Assembly (NCBI GenBank): GCA_004297225.1
Contig: SCUI01000013.1
Location: 1 to 64,000 of the forward strand
Length of the DNA: 64,000 nt
Direction: 5' to 3'
Origin: Lysobacteraceae bacterium
GTDB lineage: Bacteria > Pseudomonadota > Gammaproteobacteria > Xanthomonadales > Xanthomonadaceae
Under the pieces are notes generated by a model. The model was not told the origin of the DNA and did no database searches. It saw only the letters and a list, made by a program, of their open reading frames with translations. Shown here piece after piece: positions 22,433 to 31,449 of the stretch. The position numbers and the translations under genes are program-made. Each line of letters opens with the position of its first letter. The first letter of the stretch is position 1.

Positions 22433-25021
22433 ATGACGGGACACGACCGCTGGATCGTGCTGAAGTTCGGCGGTACCTCCGTCTCGCGCCGCGAGCGCTG
22501 GGACACGATCGGGCGGCTTGCGCGCGAACGCGCGGAAACGACCGGCGCCCGCGTGCTGGTGGTGGTGTCGGCCCTGTCCGGCGTCACCAATGAACTGCAG
22601 GCGATCGCCAATGGCGACGCGATCGAGGCGCGCTGCGCAGCGCTGGTGGAGCGGCATCGCGCCTTCGCCGTCGAGCTCGGGCTGGATCCGGCGATCCCGC
22701 CGGTGGCGGAGCGCCTGCAGGCGCTGGCCACGCTGTCCGGCGATCCCCGCGCCAGGGAACTCGACCTGGCTTGGCAGGCGGAAGTCCTGGCCCAGGGCGA
22801 ACTGCTGTCGTCGACCCTGGGCGTGGCTTACCTGCGCTCGCAAGGGCTCGGCTTCGAGTGGTGCGACGCGCGCGACTGGCTCGATGCGATGGCGCTGCCC
22901 AACCAGAGTGCGTGGTCGCTGCGCTTGTGCGTCTCGTGCCGGACGCAGCCGGCAAGCGACTGGCGCCAGCGCTTCGACGCGCAACCTGCAACATTGTTGC
23001 TGACCCAGGGTTTCATCGCCCGCCATGGCGATGGCGGCAGCGCGATCCTCGGTCGCGGCGGCTCGGACACCTCCGCCGCCTGCTTCGGCGCGCTGCTTGG
23101 CGCCGAGCGCGTGGAGATCTGGACCGACGTGCCGGGCATGTTCAGCGCCAATCCGCGCGAAGTGCCGGAGGCGCGGCTGCTGGCGCGGCTGGATTACGCC
23201 GAAGCGCAGGAAATCGCCACCACCGGCGCCAAGGTGCTGCATCCGCGCTCGATCGGGCCGTGCCGCGAATCGCGGGTGCCGATGGCGATCCTCGACACCT
23301 CGCGGCCGGACCTGCCGGGCACGCGCATCGACGCCAGCGCGGCCACCGTACCGGGCGTCAAGGCGATCAGCCGCCGCAACGGCATCGTGCTGGTGTCGAT
23401 GGAATCGGTGGGCATGTGGCAGCAGGTCGGCTTCCTCGCCGATGTCTTCGAGCGCTTCAAGCGCCATGGCCTGTCGGTTGACCTGATCGGTTCGTCGGAA
23501 ACCAACGTCACGGTGTCGCTGGATCCGAGCGACAACCTGGTCAGCGGCAACGTGCTCGAGGCACTGTCGGCCGACCTTGCACAGGTGTGCCGGGTCAAGG
23601 TGATCGTGCCTTGCGCGGCGATCACGCTCGTCGGGCGCGGCATGCGCTCGATGCTGCACCGGCTGTCCGATATCTGGGCCACCTTCGGTCGCGAGCGCGT
23701 GCACCTGGTCTCGCAGTCCTCGAACGACCTCAACCTCACCTTCGTCGTCGACGAAGCCGACGCCGACGGCCTGGTGCCGCTGCTGCACGAGGAACTGGTG
23801 CGCAGCGGGGCGATGCCGATGCGCGACGGCAGCGTGTTCGGCCCCACCTGGCAGGAAATCACCCACGGTCGCCAGGCGCGTGCGACGCCGTGGTGGGTCG
23901 AGCATCGCGACGCCTTGCTGCAGCGCGCCGCGCAGGGCACGCCGCGTTATGCCTACCACCTGCCGACCGTGCGCGAACGCGCGCGAGCGCTGCTTGCGGT
24001 GGACGCGGTGGACCGACGCAGCTACGCGCTGAAGGCCAACCCGCACCCGGCGATCCTGCGGGCGCTGGCGGAAGTAGGCTACGGTTTCGAATGCGTGTCG
24101 CTGGGCGAGCTGGAACACGTGTTCGCGACCATGCCCGGCCTCGCGGCGGAACGCGTGCTGTTCACGCCGAGCTTCGCGCCGCGCGACGAGTACGTGGCGG
24201 CGCTGGCCCGCGGCTGCATCGTCACCGTCGACAACCTCGAGGTGCTGCGGCAGTGGCCGGGACTGTTCCGCGGCCGCGCGCTGTGGCTGCGGCTGGACCT
24301 GGGCCGCGGCGCCGGGCACCACGACAAGGTGCGCACCGGCGGCAGCGATGCCAAGTTCGGGTTGCCGGTGGCGCGGCTGGACGACTTCCTTGCGGCAGCG
24401 CGGGAGCTGGACGTGCGCGTCACCGGCTTGCACGCGCACCTGGGCAGCGGCGTGCAGGCGGCGGCGCACTGGCGCGACGTGTACGCCGAGCTGTGCCTGC
24501 TGGCCGAACGCATCCCGACCGTGGACACGATCGACATCGGCGGCGGCTTGCCGGTGCCCTACGTCGCCGAGGAGGCGCCGTTCGACCTGGCAACGTGGGA
24601 AGCCGGCCTCGCGCCGATCAAGGCGGCCTACCCGCAATACGCGCTGGCGATCGAACCGGGCCGTTACCTCGTGGCCGAGGCCGGGGTGCTGTTGCTCACC
24701 GCGACCCAGCTGGTGGACAAGGACGGCGTGCGCCGTGTCGGCTGCGATGCCGGCATGAACGCGTTGTTGCGCCCGGCCCTGTACGACGCCTGGCACGAGG
24801 TCGCGAACCTGTCGCGGCTCGACAATCGCAACGACGCGGATTTCGACGTCGTCGGTCCGATCTGCGAGAGCGGCGACGTGCTTGCGCGCCAGCGCCGGCT
24901 GCCGTCGACCACCGCCCCGGGCGACGTGATCCTCGTCGCCGACGCCGGTGCCTACGGCATGGCGATGGCCAATACCTACAACCTGCGGGCGCTGCCCGTG
25001 GAGGACATCCTCGATGACTGA
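22433..25021 (+). CDS. lysAC: Bifunctional aspartate kinase / diaminopimelate decarboxylase
   Basis: N-term WIVLKFGGTSVSRRERW kinase with ACT region; C-term YALKANPHPAILRALAEVGYGFECVSLGEL PLP domain, DIGGGLPV, EPGRYLVAEAG. Confidence 0.93.
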   Translation: MTGHDRWIVLKFGGTSVSRRERWDTIGRLARERAETTGARVLVVVSALSGVTNELQAIANGDAIEARCAALVERHRAFAVELGLDPAIPPVAERLQALATLSGDPRARELDLAWQAEVLAQGELLSSTLGVAYLRSQGLGFEWCDARDWLDAMALPNQSAWSLRLCVSCRTQPASDWRQRFDAQPATLLLTQGFIARHGDGGSAILGRGGSDTSAACFGALLGAERVEIWTDVPGMFSANPREVPEARLLARLDYAEAQEIATTGAKVLHPRSIGPCRESRVPMAILDTSRPDLPGTRIDASAATVPGVKAISRRNGIVLVSMESVGMWQQVGFLADVFERFKRHGLSVDLIGSSETNVTVSLDPSDNLVSGNVLEALSADLAQVCRVKVIVPCAAITLVGRGMRSMLHRLSDIWATFGRERVHLVSQSSNDLNLTFVVDEADADGLVPLLHEELVRSGAMPMRDGSVFGPTWQEITHGRQARATPWWVEHRDALLQRAAQGTPRYAYHLPTVRERARALLAVDAVDRRSYALKANPHPAILRALAEVGYGFECVSLGELEHVFATMPGLAAERVLFTPSFAPRDEYVAALARGCIVTVDNLEVLRQWPGLFRGRALWLRLDLGRGAGHHDKVRTGGSDAKFGLPVARLDDFLAAARELDVRVTGLHAHLGSGVQAAAHWRDVYAELCLLAERIPTVDTIDIGGGLPVPYVAEEAPFDLATWEAGLAPIKAAYPQYALAIEPGRYLVAEAGVLLLTATQLVDKDGVRRVGCDAGMNALLRPALYDAWHEVANLSRLDNRNDADFDVVGPICESGDVLARQRRLPSTTAPGDVILVADAGAYGMAMANTYNLRALPVEDILDD

Positions 25022-26399
25022 CTGGAGCTTCGACCGCGAAGCGATCCGCGCCTTCCGCTTCGTGCGCTGCGAGTTCGACGCGGCGACCGGCGTGGCGCGC
25101 CTGGCGTACGCGTTCGACGACGGCCCGGAACTGGTGGAGACCGTGACCATCCCGGGCGCGCCTTTCGAGCTGGACGAGGCACGCGCCGCGGTGACGGAGC
25201 GCGCGCTGCGCCTGCTGCATCTCATCGCCGGCGTCAGCTATTACAAGGCGGCGGTGCCGCCGGAAATCCGGATCGACGGCTATGCGATCGATGCGGCGAC
25301 GGCGGAATTGCTGCAGGCCATCTATCGGCACGGGCTCGGCGAATTCGCGTACCGCAACGGCATCGACCTGGACGGGCGCATCCGTTTTCCCGCGAACGAG
25401 GTAGAGCCGACCCATGGTCGGCTGGGGGAAATCAGCCGACCATGGGTCGGCTCTACGAGCGACTCAGCCCTCGTCGCCATCGGCGGCGGCAAGGATTCAT
25501 TGGTGACGATCGAGGCGCTGCGCGCGCTCGGCGTGTCGCAGACCGTCACCTGGATCGGCGGTTCGCAGCTGATCGCCGCCTGCGCGGCGCGCACTGGATT
25601 GCCGACGCTCAACATCGGCCGCCAGCTGGCGCCGCAGCTGTTCGACCTCAACCGCCAGGGCGCGCTCAACGGCCACATTCCGGTGACCGCGGTGAATTCC
25701 GCGATCCTGGTGCTGGCGGCGGTGCTGCGTGGCGACAGCCAGGTGGTGTTCTCGAACGAGCGCTCGGCCAGCTACGGTTCGATGATCCCCGGCACCGGGG
25801 AAGTGAACCACCAGTGGTCCAAGGGCTGGGCCTTCGAGCAGGCCTTCGGCGAATACGTCGAACGGCAGGTGGCGCCTGGGCTGCACTACTTCTCGCTGCT
25901 GCGGCCGCTGTCCGAGCTTGCGGTGGCGCGCCAGTTCGCCAGGATCGATCGTTACGACGCCTGGTTCTCCAGCTGCAACCGCAACTTCCACATCCTCGGC
26001 GAGCGACCGGTGCAGCGCTGGTGCGGCGTCTGCCCGAAGTGCCACTTCGTGTTCCTGGCGCTGGCGCCGTTCATGTCCAAGCCGCGCCTGGTCTCCATCT
26101 TCGGCCGCAACCTGCTGGACGATCCTGCGCAGGCCGCGGGTTACGACGCCCTGCTCGAATTCCAGGACCACAAGCCGTTCGAATGCGTCGGCGAGGGTCG
26201 TGAGTCGCGCGCCGCGATGGCGGCGCTGGTGCAGCGTCCCGAGTGGCGCGAGGACGCGCTTGTGCGCCGATTCGAGCGCGAGATCCTGCCCCAGCTGGAT
26301 CCGGCCGAACTGGCGATCGAACCGCTGCTGGAAGTTTCCGGCGAACACCGCATCCCGCCGGCGCTCTGGGAGTCGTTGCGTGACCGCTTCGCCGCTTGA
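25014..26399 (+). CDS. murL: UDP-N-acetyl-alpha-D-muramoyl-L-alanyl-L-glutamate epimerase, interrupted in frame by a REP palindrome pair
   Basis: [44 protein letters not shown]; immediately followed by a MurD-like ligase, as in the Xanthomonas murL-murD2 pair. Confidence 0.85.
   Translation: MTDWSFDREAIRAFRFVRCEFDAATGVARLAYAFDDGPELVETVTIPGAPFELDEARAAVTERALRLLHLIAGVSYYKAAVPPEIRIDGYAIDAATAELLQAIYRHGLGEFAYRNGIDLDGRIRFPANEVEPTHGRLGEISRPWVGSTSDSALVAIGGGKDSLVTIEALRALGVSQTVTWIGGSQLIAACAARTGLPTLNIGRQLAPQLFDLNRQGALNGHIPVTAVNSAILVLAAVLRGDSQVVFSNERSASYGSMIPGTGEVNHQWSKGWAFEQAFGEYVERQVAPGLHYFSLLRPLSELAVARQFARIDRYDAWFSSCNRNFHILGERPVQRWCGVCPKCHFVFLALAPFMSKPRLVSIFGRNLLDDPAQAAGYDALLEFQDHKPFECVGEGRESRAAMAALVQRPEWREDALVRRFEREILPQLDPAELAIEPLLEVSGEHRIPPALWESLRDRFAA
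25401..25456. repeat. Inverted pair of GTAG/REP palindromes inside murL
   Basis: gtagagccgacccatggtcggctg-ggggaaat-cagccgaccatgggtcggctctac: perfect 24-bp inverted repeat, 8-nt spacer. Confidence 0.93.
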
Positions 26400-27786
26400 C
26401 CTCGGGCAACTGCGCGGCCGACGCGTCGCGCTCTGGGGCTGGGGCCGCGAGGGCCGGGCCGCGTGGCGTGCGCTGCGCGGGCGCGGAATCGATCCGCTGG
26501 CCCTGTTCTGCAACGAGACCGAGGCAGCCGAGGCATTCGCGCTCGACCCGGGCCTGCGCATCGAACCCGCGGCCACCGCCGAACGCCTGTCCGCCTACGA
26601 CGTGGTGGTGAAATCGCCGGGCATCAGCCCCTACAAGCCCGAAGCGCAGGCGGCGATCGCTGCCGGCACGCGCTTCGTCGGCGGCACCGCGCTCTGGTTC
26701 GGCGAGCACGCCGGTGCCGATGGCGTCGTCGCCGATGCCGTCTGCGTCACGGGCACCAAGGGCAAGAGCACCACCACCGCGCTGCTCGCGCACCTGCTGC
26801 GCGCCAGCGGCGCGCGCACGGCACTGGCCGGCAACATCGGCATGCCGTTGCTGGAACTGCTGGACGAAGCTGCGCAGTACTGGGCGATCGAACTGTCCAG
26901 CTACCAGACCGGCGACGTCGCCGACAGCGGCGCGCGGCCACGGGTGGCGGTGGCGCTGAACATCTTCCCCGAACACCTGGACTGGCACGGCTCGCACGAG
27001 CGTTACGTCGCCGACAAGTTGCGCCTGCTCACCGACGCGCGGCCGCGCATCGCCGTGCTCAATGCCGCCGACCCGCGGCTGTCCGTGTTGCGGCTGCCCG
27101 ACAGCGAGGTGCGCTGGTTCAACCGCGAGGACGGTTGGCACCTGCGCGAGGACGCCTTGCATCGCGGCGCGGATTTCGTGCTGGACACCGCGGCGCTGCC
27201 GCTGCCCGGTCGCCACAACCGCGGCAACCTGTGCGCCGTGCTGACCGCGATCGAGGCACTGGGCCTGGATGCCGCCGCGCTGGCACCCGCAGCGGCGACG
27301 TTCCAGCCGCTGCCGCACCGACTGCAGGTGCTCGGGCGCCGCGACGGCATCGCCTGGGTCAACGATTCGATCAGCACCACGCCGCACGCCACGCTTGCGG
27401 CGCTGGACGTGTACCGCGACCAGCGGGTCGTGGTGCTCGTGGGCGGCCACGATCGCGGCGTCGACTGGAAAGGCTTCGCCGATGCCATGCGCGAGCGCGC
27501 GCCCGCGGCGATCGTCACCATGGGCGCGAACGGCCCGCGCATCCACGCATTGCTGGCCCCGATTGCGGCGGAAGGCGCGTTCGCGCTCAGCGCCGCCGCC
27601 GATCTCGAGCAGGCCGTCGCCAATGCCCGCGCCACCCTGCAGGGCGGCGGCGTGGTGCTGCTGTCGCCCGGCGCGCCGAGCTTCGGCGCCTACCGCGACT
27701 ACACCGAGCGCGGGCGCGATTTCGCCCGGCTGGCCGGCTTCGATCCCGAGGCGATCAGTGCCATCCCCGGACTCGGCATCGCCTGA
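26380..27786 (+). CDS. murD2: UDP-N-acetylmuramoyl-L-alanine--L-glutamate ligase (MurD2)
   Basis: GTG start overlapping mur[65 protein letters not shown]. Confidence 0.88.
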   Translation: MTASPLDLGQLRGRRVALWGWGREGRAAWRALRGRGIDPLALFCNETEAAEAFALDPGLRIEPAATAERLSAYDVVVKSPGISPYKPEAQAAIAAGTRFVGGTALWFGEHAGADGVVADAVCVTGTKGKSTTTALLAHLLRASGARTALAGNIGMPLLELLDEAAQYWAIELSSYQTGDVADSGARPRVAVALNIFPEHLDWHGSHERYVADKLRLLTDARPRIAVLNAADPRLSVLRLPDSEVRWFNREDGWHLREDALHRGADFVLDTAALPLPGRHNRGNLCAVLTAIEALGLDAAALAPAAATFQPLPHRLQVLGRRDGIAWVNDSISTTPHATLAALDVYRDQRVVVLVGGHDRGVDWKGFADAMRERAPAAIVTMGANGPRIHALLAPIAAEGAFALSAAADLEQAVANARATLQGGGVVLLSPGAPSFGAYRDYTERGRDFARLAGFDPEAISAIPGLGIA

Positions 27787-27833
27787 GCGCGGGCTGCGCT
27801 AGGCTTGGGCTCCCCGAGCAAGGAGCCATCGCC

Positions 27834-28628
27834 ATGAACGCGTTGAACCGGATCCTGCTGTGCCTGGCGCTGGCGCTGCCGGCACAGGCCTGCGCCGCGA
27901 AGATGCATGCCGACCCGGTGCAGTGGCGCGTCGGCGACAAGACCTTCGAAGGCGTGCTCGTGTACGACGACGCCGGCGTCGCGAAGCGTCCCGGCCTGGT
28001 GATGGTGCCCGACTGGATGGGCATGACCGATGCCGCCGTTGCCAAGGCCAGGCACATCGCCGGCGACGACTACGTCGTGCTGGTCGCGGACGTGTGGGGC
28101 AAGGGCACCCAGCCGAAGGACAACGGCGAGGCCGGGAAGATGGCCGGCGCGTTGCGCGGCGACCTGCCGGAGTTGCGTGCGCGCGTCAACGCGGCGCTCT
28201 CGGTGCTGCGCGCGAACGCCGCTGGCGCACCCCTGGACGCCTCGAAGCTCGGTGCCTTCGGTTACTGCTTCGGCGGCACGACGGTGCTGGAGCTGGCGCG
28301 CAGCGGTGCCGACATCGCCGCGGTCGTCACCTTCCACGGCGGACTCGACACGTCGATGCCGGCATCGAAGGACAGCTTCAAGCCCAGCGTGCTCGTGCTC
28401 AACGGCGCCGACGACAAGGGCACCGCCGGGGACGTGGCCGGCTTCAGGCAGGAAATGGACGCCGCCGGCGCGGACTGGCAGTTCGTGGACTTCAGCAACA
28501 CCGTCCACTGCTTCGCGTTGCCGGATGCGAACAGCCCGCCTGGCTGCGTCTACAACCCCCTGTCGGCTGGGCGTGCCGAGCGGATGATGTTCGGCTTCCT
28601 CGCAGAGCGATTTGCATTGCAACCGTAG
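27834..28628 (+). CDS. Dienelactone hydrolase family protein
   Basis: Signal peptide; KLGAFGYCFGGTTVLELARSG nucleophile Cys; DFSNTVHCFA; stop codon inside a GTAG palindrome. Confidence 0.9.
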   Translation: MNALNRILLCLALALPAQACAAKMHADPVQWRVGDKTFEGVLVYDDAGVAKRPGLVMVPDWMGMTDAAVAKARHIAGDDYVVLVADVWGKGTQPKDNGEAGKMAGALRGDLPELRARVNAALSVLRANAAGAPLDASKLGAFGYCFGGTTVLELARSGADIAAVVTFHGGLDTSMPASKDSFKPSVLVLNGADDKGTAGDVAGFRQEMDAAGADWQFVDFSNTVHCFALPDANSPPGCVYNPLSAGRAERMMFGFLAERFALQP

Positions 28629-28648
28629 AGCCGACCCATGGTCGGCTC
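28625..28648. repeat. GTAG/REP-type palindrome
   Basis: gtagagccgacccatggtcggctc; same 19-nt core as the other two loci. Confidence 0.85.
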
Positions 28649-28715
28649 AAGATTCCTCCGACTTTGAACCGTTCATTCCGTGCACGACCGTCGTTCAGCC
28701 TGACTGCACAGATCC

Positions 28716-30284
28716 TTGGATTGCCTGTTGATCGGTGGGCGCCACGTCCCTAGCGTGGTTCTCATCAGCGGAAAGGTCGTTGGCGCGATCAAGCAGTTCA
28801 CCTACGGCAACGGCATCGTCCACACGATGACCCGCAACGCCCGCGGCCTGCCGGAGGCGAGCAAGGACGCCTACGGCACGACGAACCTCCTGTACGACGC
28901 CTACGACTACGACCAGGCCGGCAACGTCGCCGCGATCAGCGATGGCACCACCGGCCAGGCCCAGCGCGGCAACCGGACCATGACGTATGACGGCCTGGAC
29001 CGGCTGACCGATGTCACCTCGCCGATGTACGGCACCGCCGGTGCCCACTACACCTATGACGTGCTCGACAACCTGGTCCACACCATCGCCGTGAATCGCG
29101 ACCAGTGGCTGTGCTACGACACCGCCAGTAACCAGCTGACCAACGTCAAGATCAACGGCGACTGCAGCACGGGCTCGACGATCCTGGGCCTGGGCTTTGA
29201 TCCGCAGGGCAACCTGGCCAACTGGAACGGCGTCGAGTACGCCTTCGATTACGGCAACCGCCTGCGCCAGGTCGAAGCCCTGGAGGCCTACCGCTACGAC
29301 GGCCATGGCCGCCGGGTGCTGGCGACCTCCCTGCAGGGGCTGGGCAACCTCCTGTCGATGTACGGCCAGTCCGGGCAGCTGCTGTACCAGCAGGACAGCC
29401 GCAGCAGCCAGTGGCGCGACTTCGTCTACCTGGGCGGCAGCCTGATCGCCGAGCGGGCCAAGGCGTTCAGCACCGGCGCGGCCACCGTCACCTACCAGCA
29501 CACCGACGCCCTGGGCACCCCGGTGGCCAAGACCAACGCCAGCCGCGTCGTCGTCCAGCGCAGTGAGTACGAGCCCTACGGCAAGCTGCTGAACCGGCCG
29601 CTGGAAAACGGCCCCGGTTACACCGGCCACGTCACTGACGCGGCCACCCAGCTGACCTACATGCAGCAGCGGTATTACGATCCGCGGGTGGGGCGGTTCT
29701 GGAGCGTGGATCCCGTCACCGCTTATAGCAATGGCGACATGCGGTTCTTCAACCGCTATGGGTATGCGTTCAACAATCCGTATGCGTTCAAGGATCCTGA
29801 CGGGCGTTGTCCGGTATGCCTGGTGCCCTTGATTCCTCCGGCTGTAGCTGCGGCGATAGATGCGGCGGCATTCGTAGGTTCGGCAGTAATTGTTGCTTGG
29901 GCCGGCAATGAAGCGATCAATTCGTACAACGAGTCTGCCGATGAGGGAGAGTCAGCGCCGCTCCCTGAGGGGCTCGTTGGCACCCAAGATGTAAAAAGTG
30001 GTCTGTTCGGGAAGACGCACGACAGTGGACCACTTGCACCTGAGAATGACGGAACAGGGAATGATGAAAAGGATTTTGAAAGACTGACAGGCGGAAAAAG
30101 TGGTCCCGCGCCTGAAGGTAAGGGATATCCACCCGGCACGAGGGTTGGCGATAACGGAATTTCACATCGGCCCGCTACCGACAAGAAAGGGCCGCGCATA
30201 GATATTCCTGCAAATGGCAACAAGCCCGCAGAGACTCTCCATTACCCAGAGCCTCCGCCGCCAACCGAAATCAAAGACAATTAA
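28716..30284 (+). CDS. RHS repeat-associated core protein, 5'-truncated, with variable C-terminal tip
   Basis: YD repeats (YDGLDRLTDVTSP, YRYDGHGRRV), core TYMQQRYYDPRVGRFWSVDPVTAYSN...NRYGYAFNNPYAFKDPDGR followed by a lower-GC unique C-terminus; no N-terminal RHS/PAAR region. Confidence 0.9.
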   Translation: MDCLLIGGRHVPSVVLISGKVVGAIKQFTYGNGIVHTMTRNARGLPEASKDAYGTTNLLYDAYDYDQAGNVAAISDGTTGQAQRGNRTMTYDGLDRLTDVTSPMYGTAGAHYTYDVLDNLVHTIAVNRDQWLCYDTASNQLTNVKINGDCSTGSTILGLGFDPQGNLANWNGVEYAFDYGNRLRQVEALEAYRYDGHGRRVLATSLQGLGNLLSMYGQSGQLLYQQDSRSSQWRDFVYLGGSLIAERAKAFSTGAATVTYQHTDALGTPVAKTNASRVVVQRSEYEPYGKLLNRPLENGPGYTGHVTDAATQLTYMQQRYYDPRVGRFWSVDPVTAYSNGDMRFFNRYGYAFNNPYAFKDPDGRCPVCLVPLIPPAVAAAIDAAAFVGSAVIVAWAGNEAINSYNESADEGESAPLPEGLVGTQDVKSGLFGKTHDSGPLAPENDGTGNDEKDFERLTGGKSGPAPEGKGYPPGTRVGDNGISHRPATDKKGPRIDIPANGNKPAETLHYPEPPPPTEIKDN

Positions 30285-30312
30285 GCGATCCGGCAGGTGA
30301 CTAGGAGTTAAT

Positions 30313-30660
30313 GTGCACGCCATCTCTCCAATCGAAAGACTTGAATCAGCCCTTTCAGATACATCCGATGTCTACGTAAACGCGGGAGTGGACGAAGTCT
30401 CCTACTTTGCTAATCTGGCGGAGGACATTCGGCGCCACATATGTGAGCCGTTCCGAGTTAGTGCCGAAGTGATGCCTCCTGGATTTGAAGATGCCGAGGT
30501 GGGCAGCATCATTTCAGGACTGTGTCTGGCACACGATGCGGGATATTGGTTGGTGTACCAGCCAGAGCAAGATCGTTTCTATTGCTTTTGGGGCGCGGAC
30601 CCTGCGCATCTAGGGGCACGTGGTGTTTCGGGCAGCCCGCTTCGTTGTTGGTCGGCATGA
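30313..30660 (+). CDS. Candidate immunity protein to the RHS tip
   Basis: Small acidic ORF directly downstream of the RHS tip, GTG start preceded by AGGAG; HAISPIERLESALSDTSDVYVNAGVDEVSYFANLAED...WLVYQPEQDRFYCFWG. Confidence 0.55.
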   Translation: MHAISPIERLESALSDTSDVYVNAGVDEVSYFANLAEDIRRHICEPFRVSAEVMPPGFEDAEVGSIISGLCLAHDAGYWLVYQPEQDRFYCFWGADPAHLGARGVSGSPLRCWSA

Positions 30661-30867
30661 CAACAGACCGGCTAAGTGAGGCGTGAAGATATGGTTGCCG
30701 ATCCGGGGCCAGGACGCTTGACCTGCGCCCTTGCGCTGGCGAAAAGGCGCATCATGGGATTATTGCCGGATGGCAGGAGATTCTCCAAAGGCGTATCGCA
30801 GCCGCGGACCGCACGGCATCAAGGGTTGATCGCAGTTGGAAGAGTAACCCGCGTCGGGTCAGAGTGT

Positions 30868-31213
30868 TCAGCGGTATTGCTATCCCAGGGTCGGAACGTT
30901 CTGGAGCGTGGATCCGGTCACGGTCGATACGGTCACGGGTTGGAACTTCTGCAGTTGCTGCTACGCAGCCAATAATCCTTATAAGTTCACGGATCCGGAT
31001 GGACGGAGCATCGGACGAAACTTGGCGATTAATGGCGGTGATGTGGCGCAAACGGTTGCCGGCGTGGTAGGCGATGCCAAGACGGTGATGAACCCAAATG
31101 CGTCGCTGGGAGAGCGATTGTTGGCAGGCGCGTCACTCGCTAGCGAAGCGGCGCCAATCAGCATTGGTGACGTAAAAGATGCGGCCAAGGGTACCAAGGC
31201 AATTATCGACTAG
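30868..31213 (+). pseudogene. Displaced orphan RHS C-terminal module (degenerate)
   Basis: In-frame VQRYCYPRVGTFWSVDPVTVDTVTGWNFCSCCYAANNPYKFTDPDGRSIGRNLAINGGDVAQTVAGVVGDAKT...KGTKAIID*: RHS core boundary plus pretoxin-like segment, no N-terminus. Confidence 0.75.
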
Positions 31214-31269
31214 GTCAACGATTCGGCCGACAAAGCGGTCCGCGATGGCGGAGCTTCACGGTATGAAGT

Positions 31270-31311
31270 CGAGCAAGGACGCCTACGGCACGACGAACCT
31301 CCTGTACGACG
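31270..31311 (+). repeat. 42-bp exact copy of RHS coding segment 28858-28899
   Basis: cgagcaaggacgcctacggcacgacgaacctcctgtacgacg identical in both places; 2 mismatches in the next 11 nt, then diverges. Confidence 0.95.
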
Positions 31312-31312
31312 T

Positions 31313-31441
31313 CTGCGACTACATCGAGGTCTTCTACAATCGAACCCGCCGTCACAGCCATCTGGGCGGCATCAGTCCCGAGGCCTTCGAGCGGGCCGCG
31401 GCGTGAGGCTGGAAATTGTCTAGTGTTCCCGGGGCAGTCCA
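31313..31441 (+). mobile_element. 3' remnant of an IS3-family element (transposase tail plus terminal repeat)
   Basis: DYIEVFYNRTRRHSHLGGISPEAFERAAA* is the IS3-type OrfB C-terminus; followed by tgtctagtgttcccggggcagtcca, resembling an IS3-type terminal inverted repeat. Confidence 0.8.
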
Positions 31442-31449
31442 AACTTCGG

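Noticed and set aside
22385-25225. 946-aa minus-strand ORF
   Set aside because: Antisense shadow of lysAC, His/Gln/Arg-rich composition.
28695-29630. 311-aa minus-strand ORF across the RHS gene
   Set aside because: Antisense of YD-repeat sequence; no independent support.
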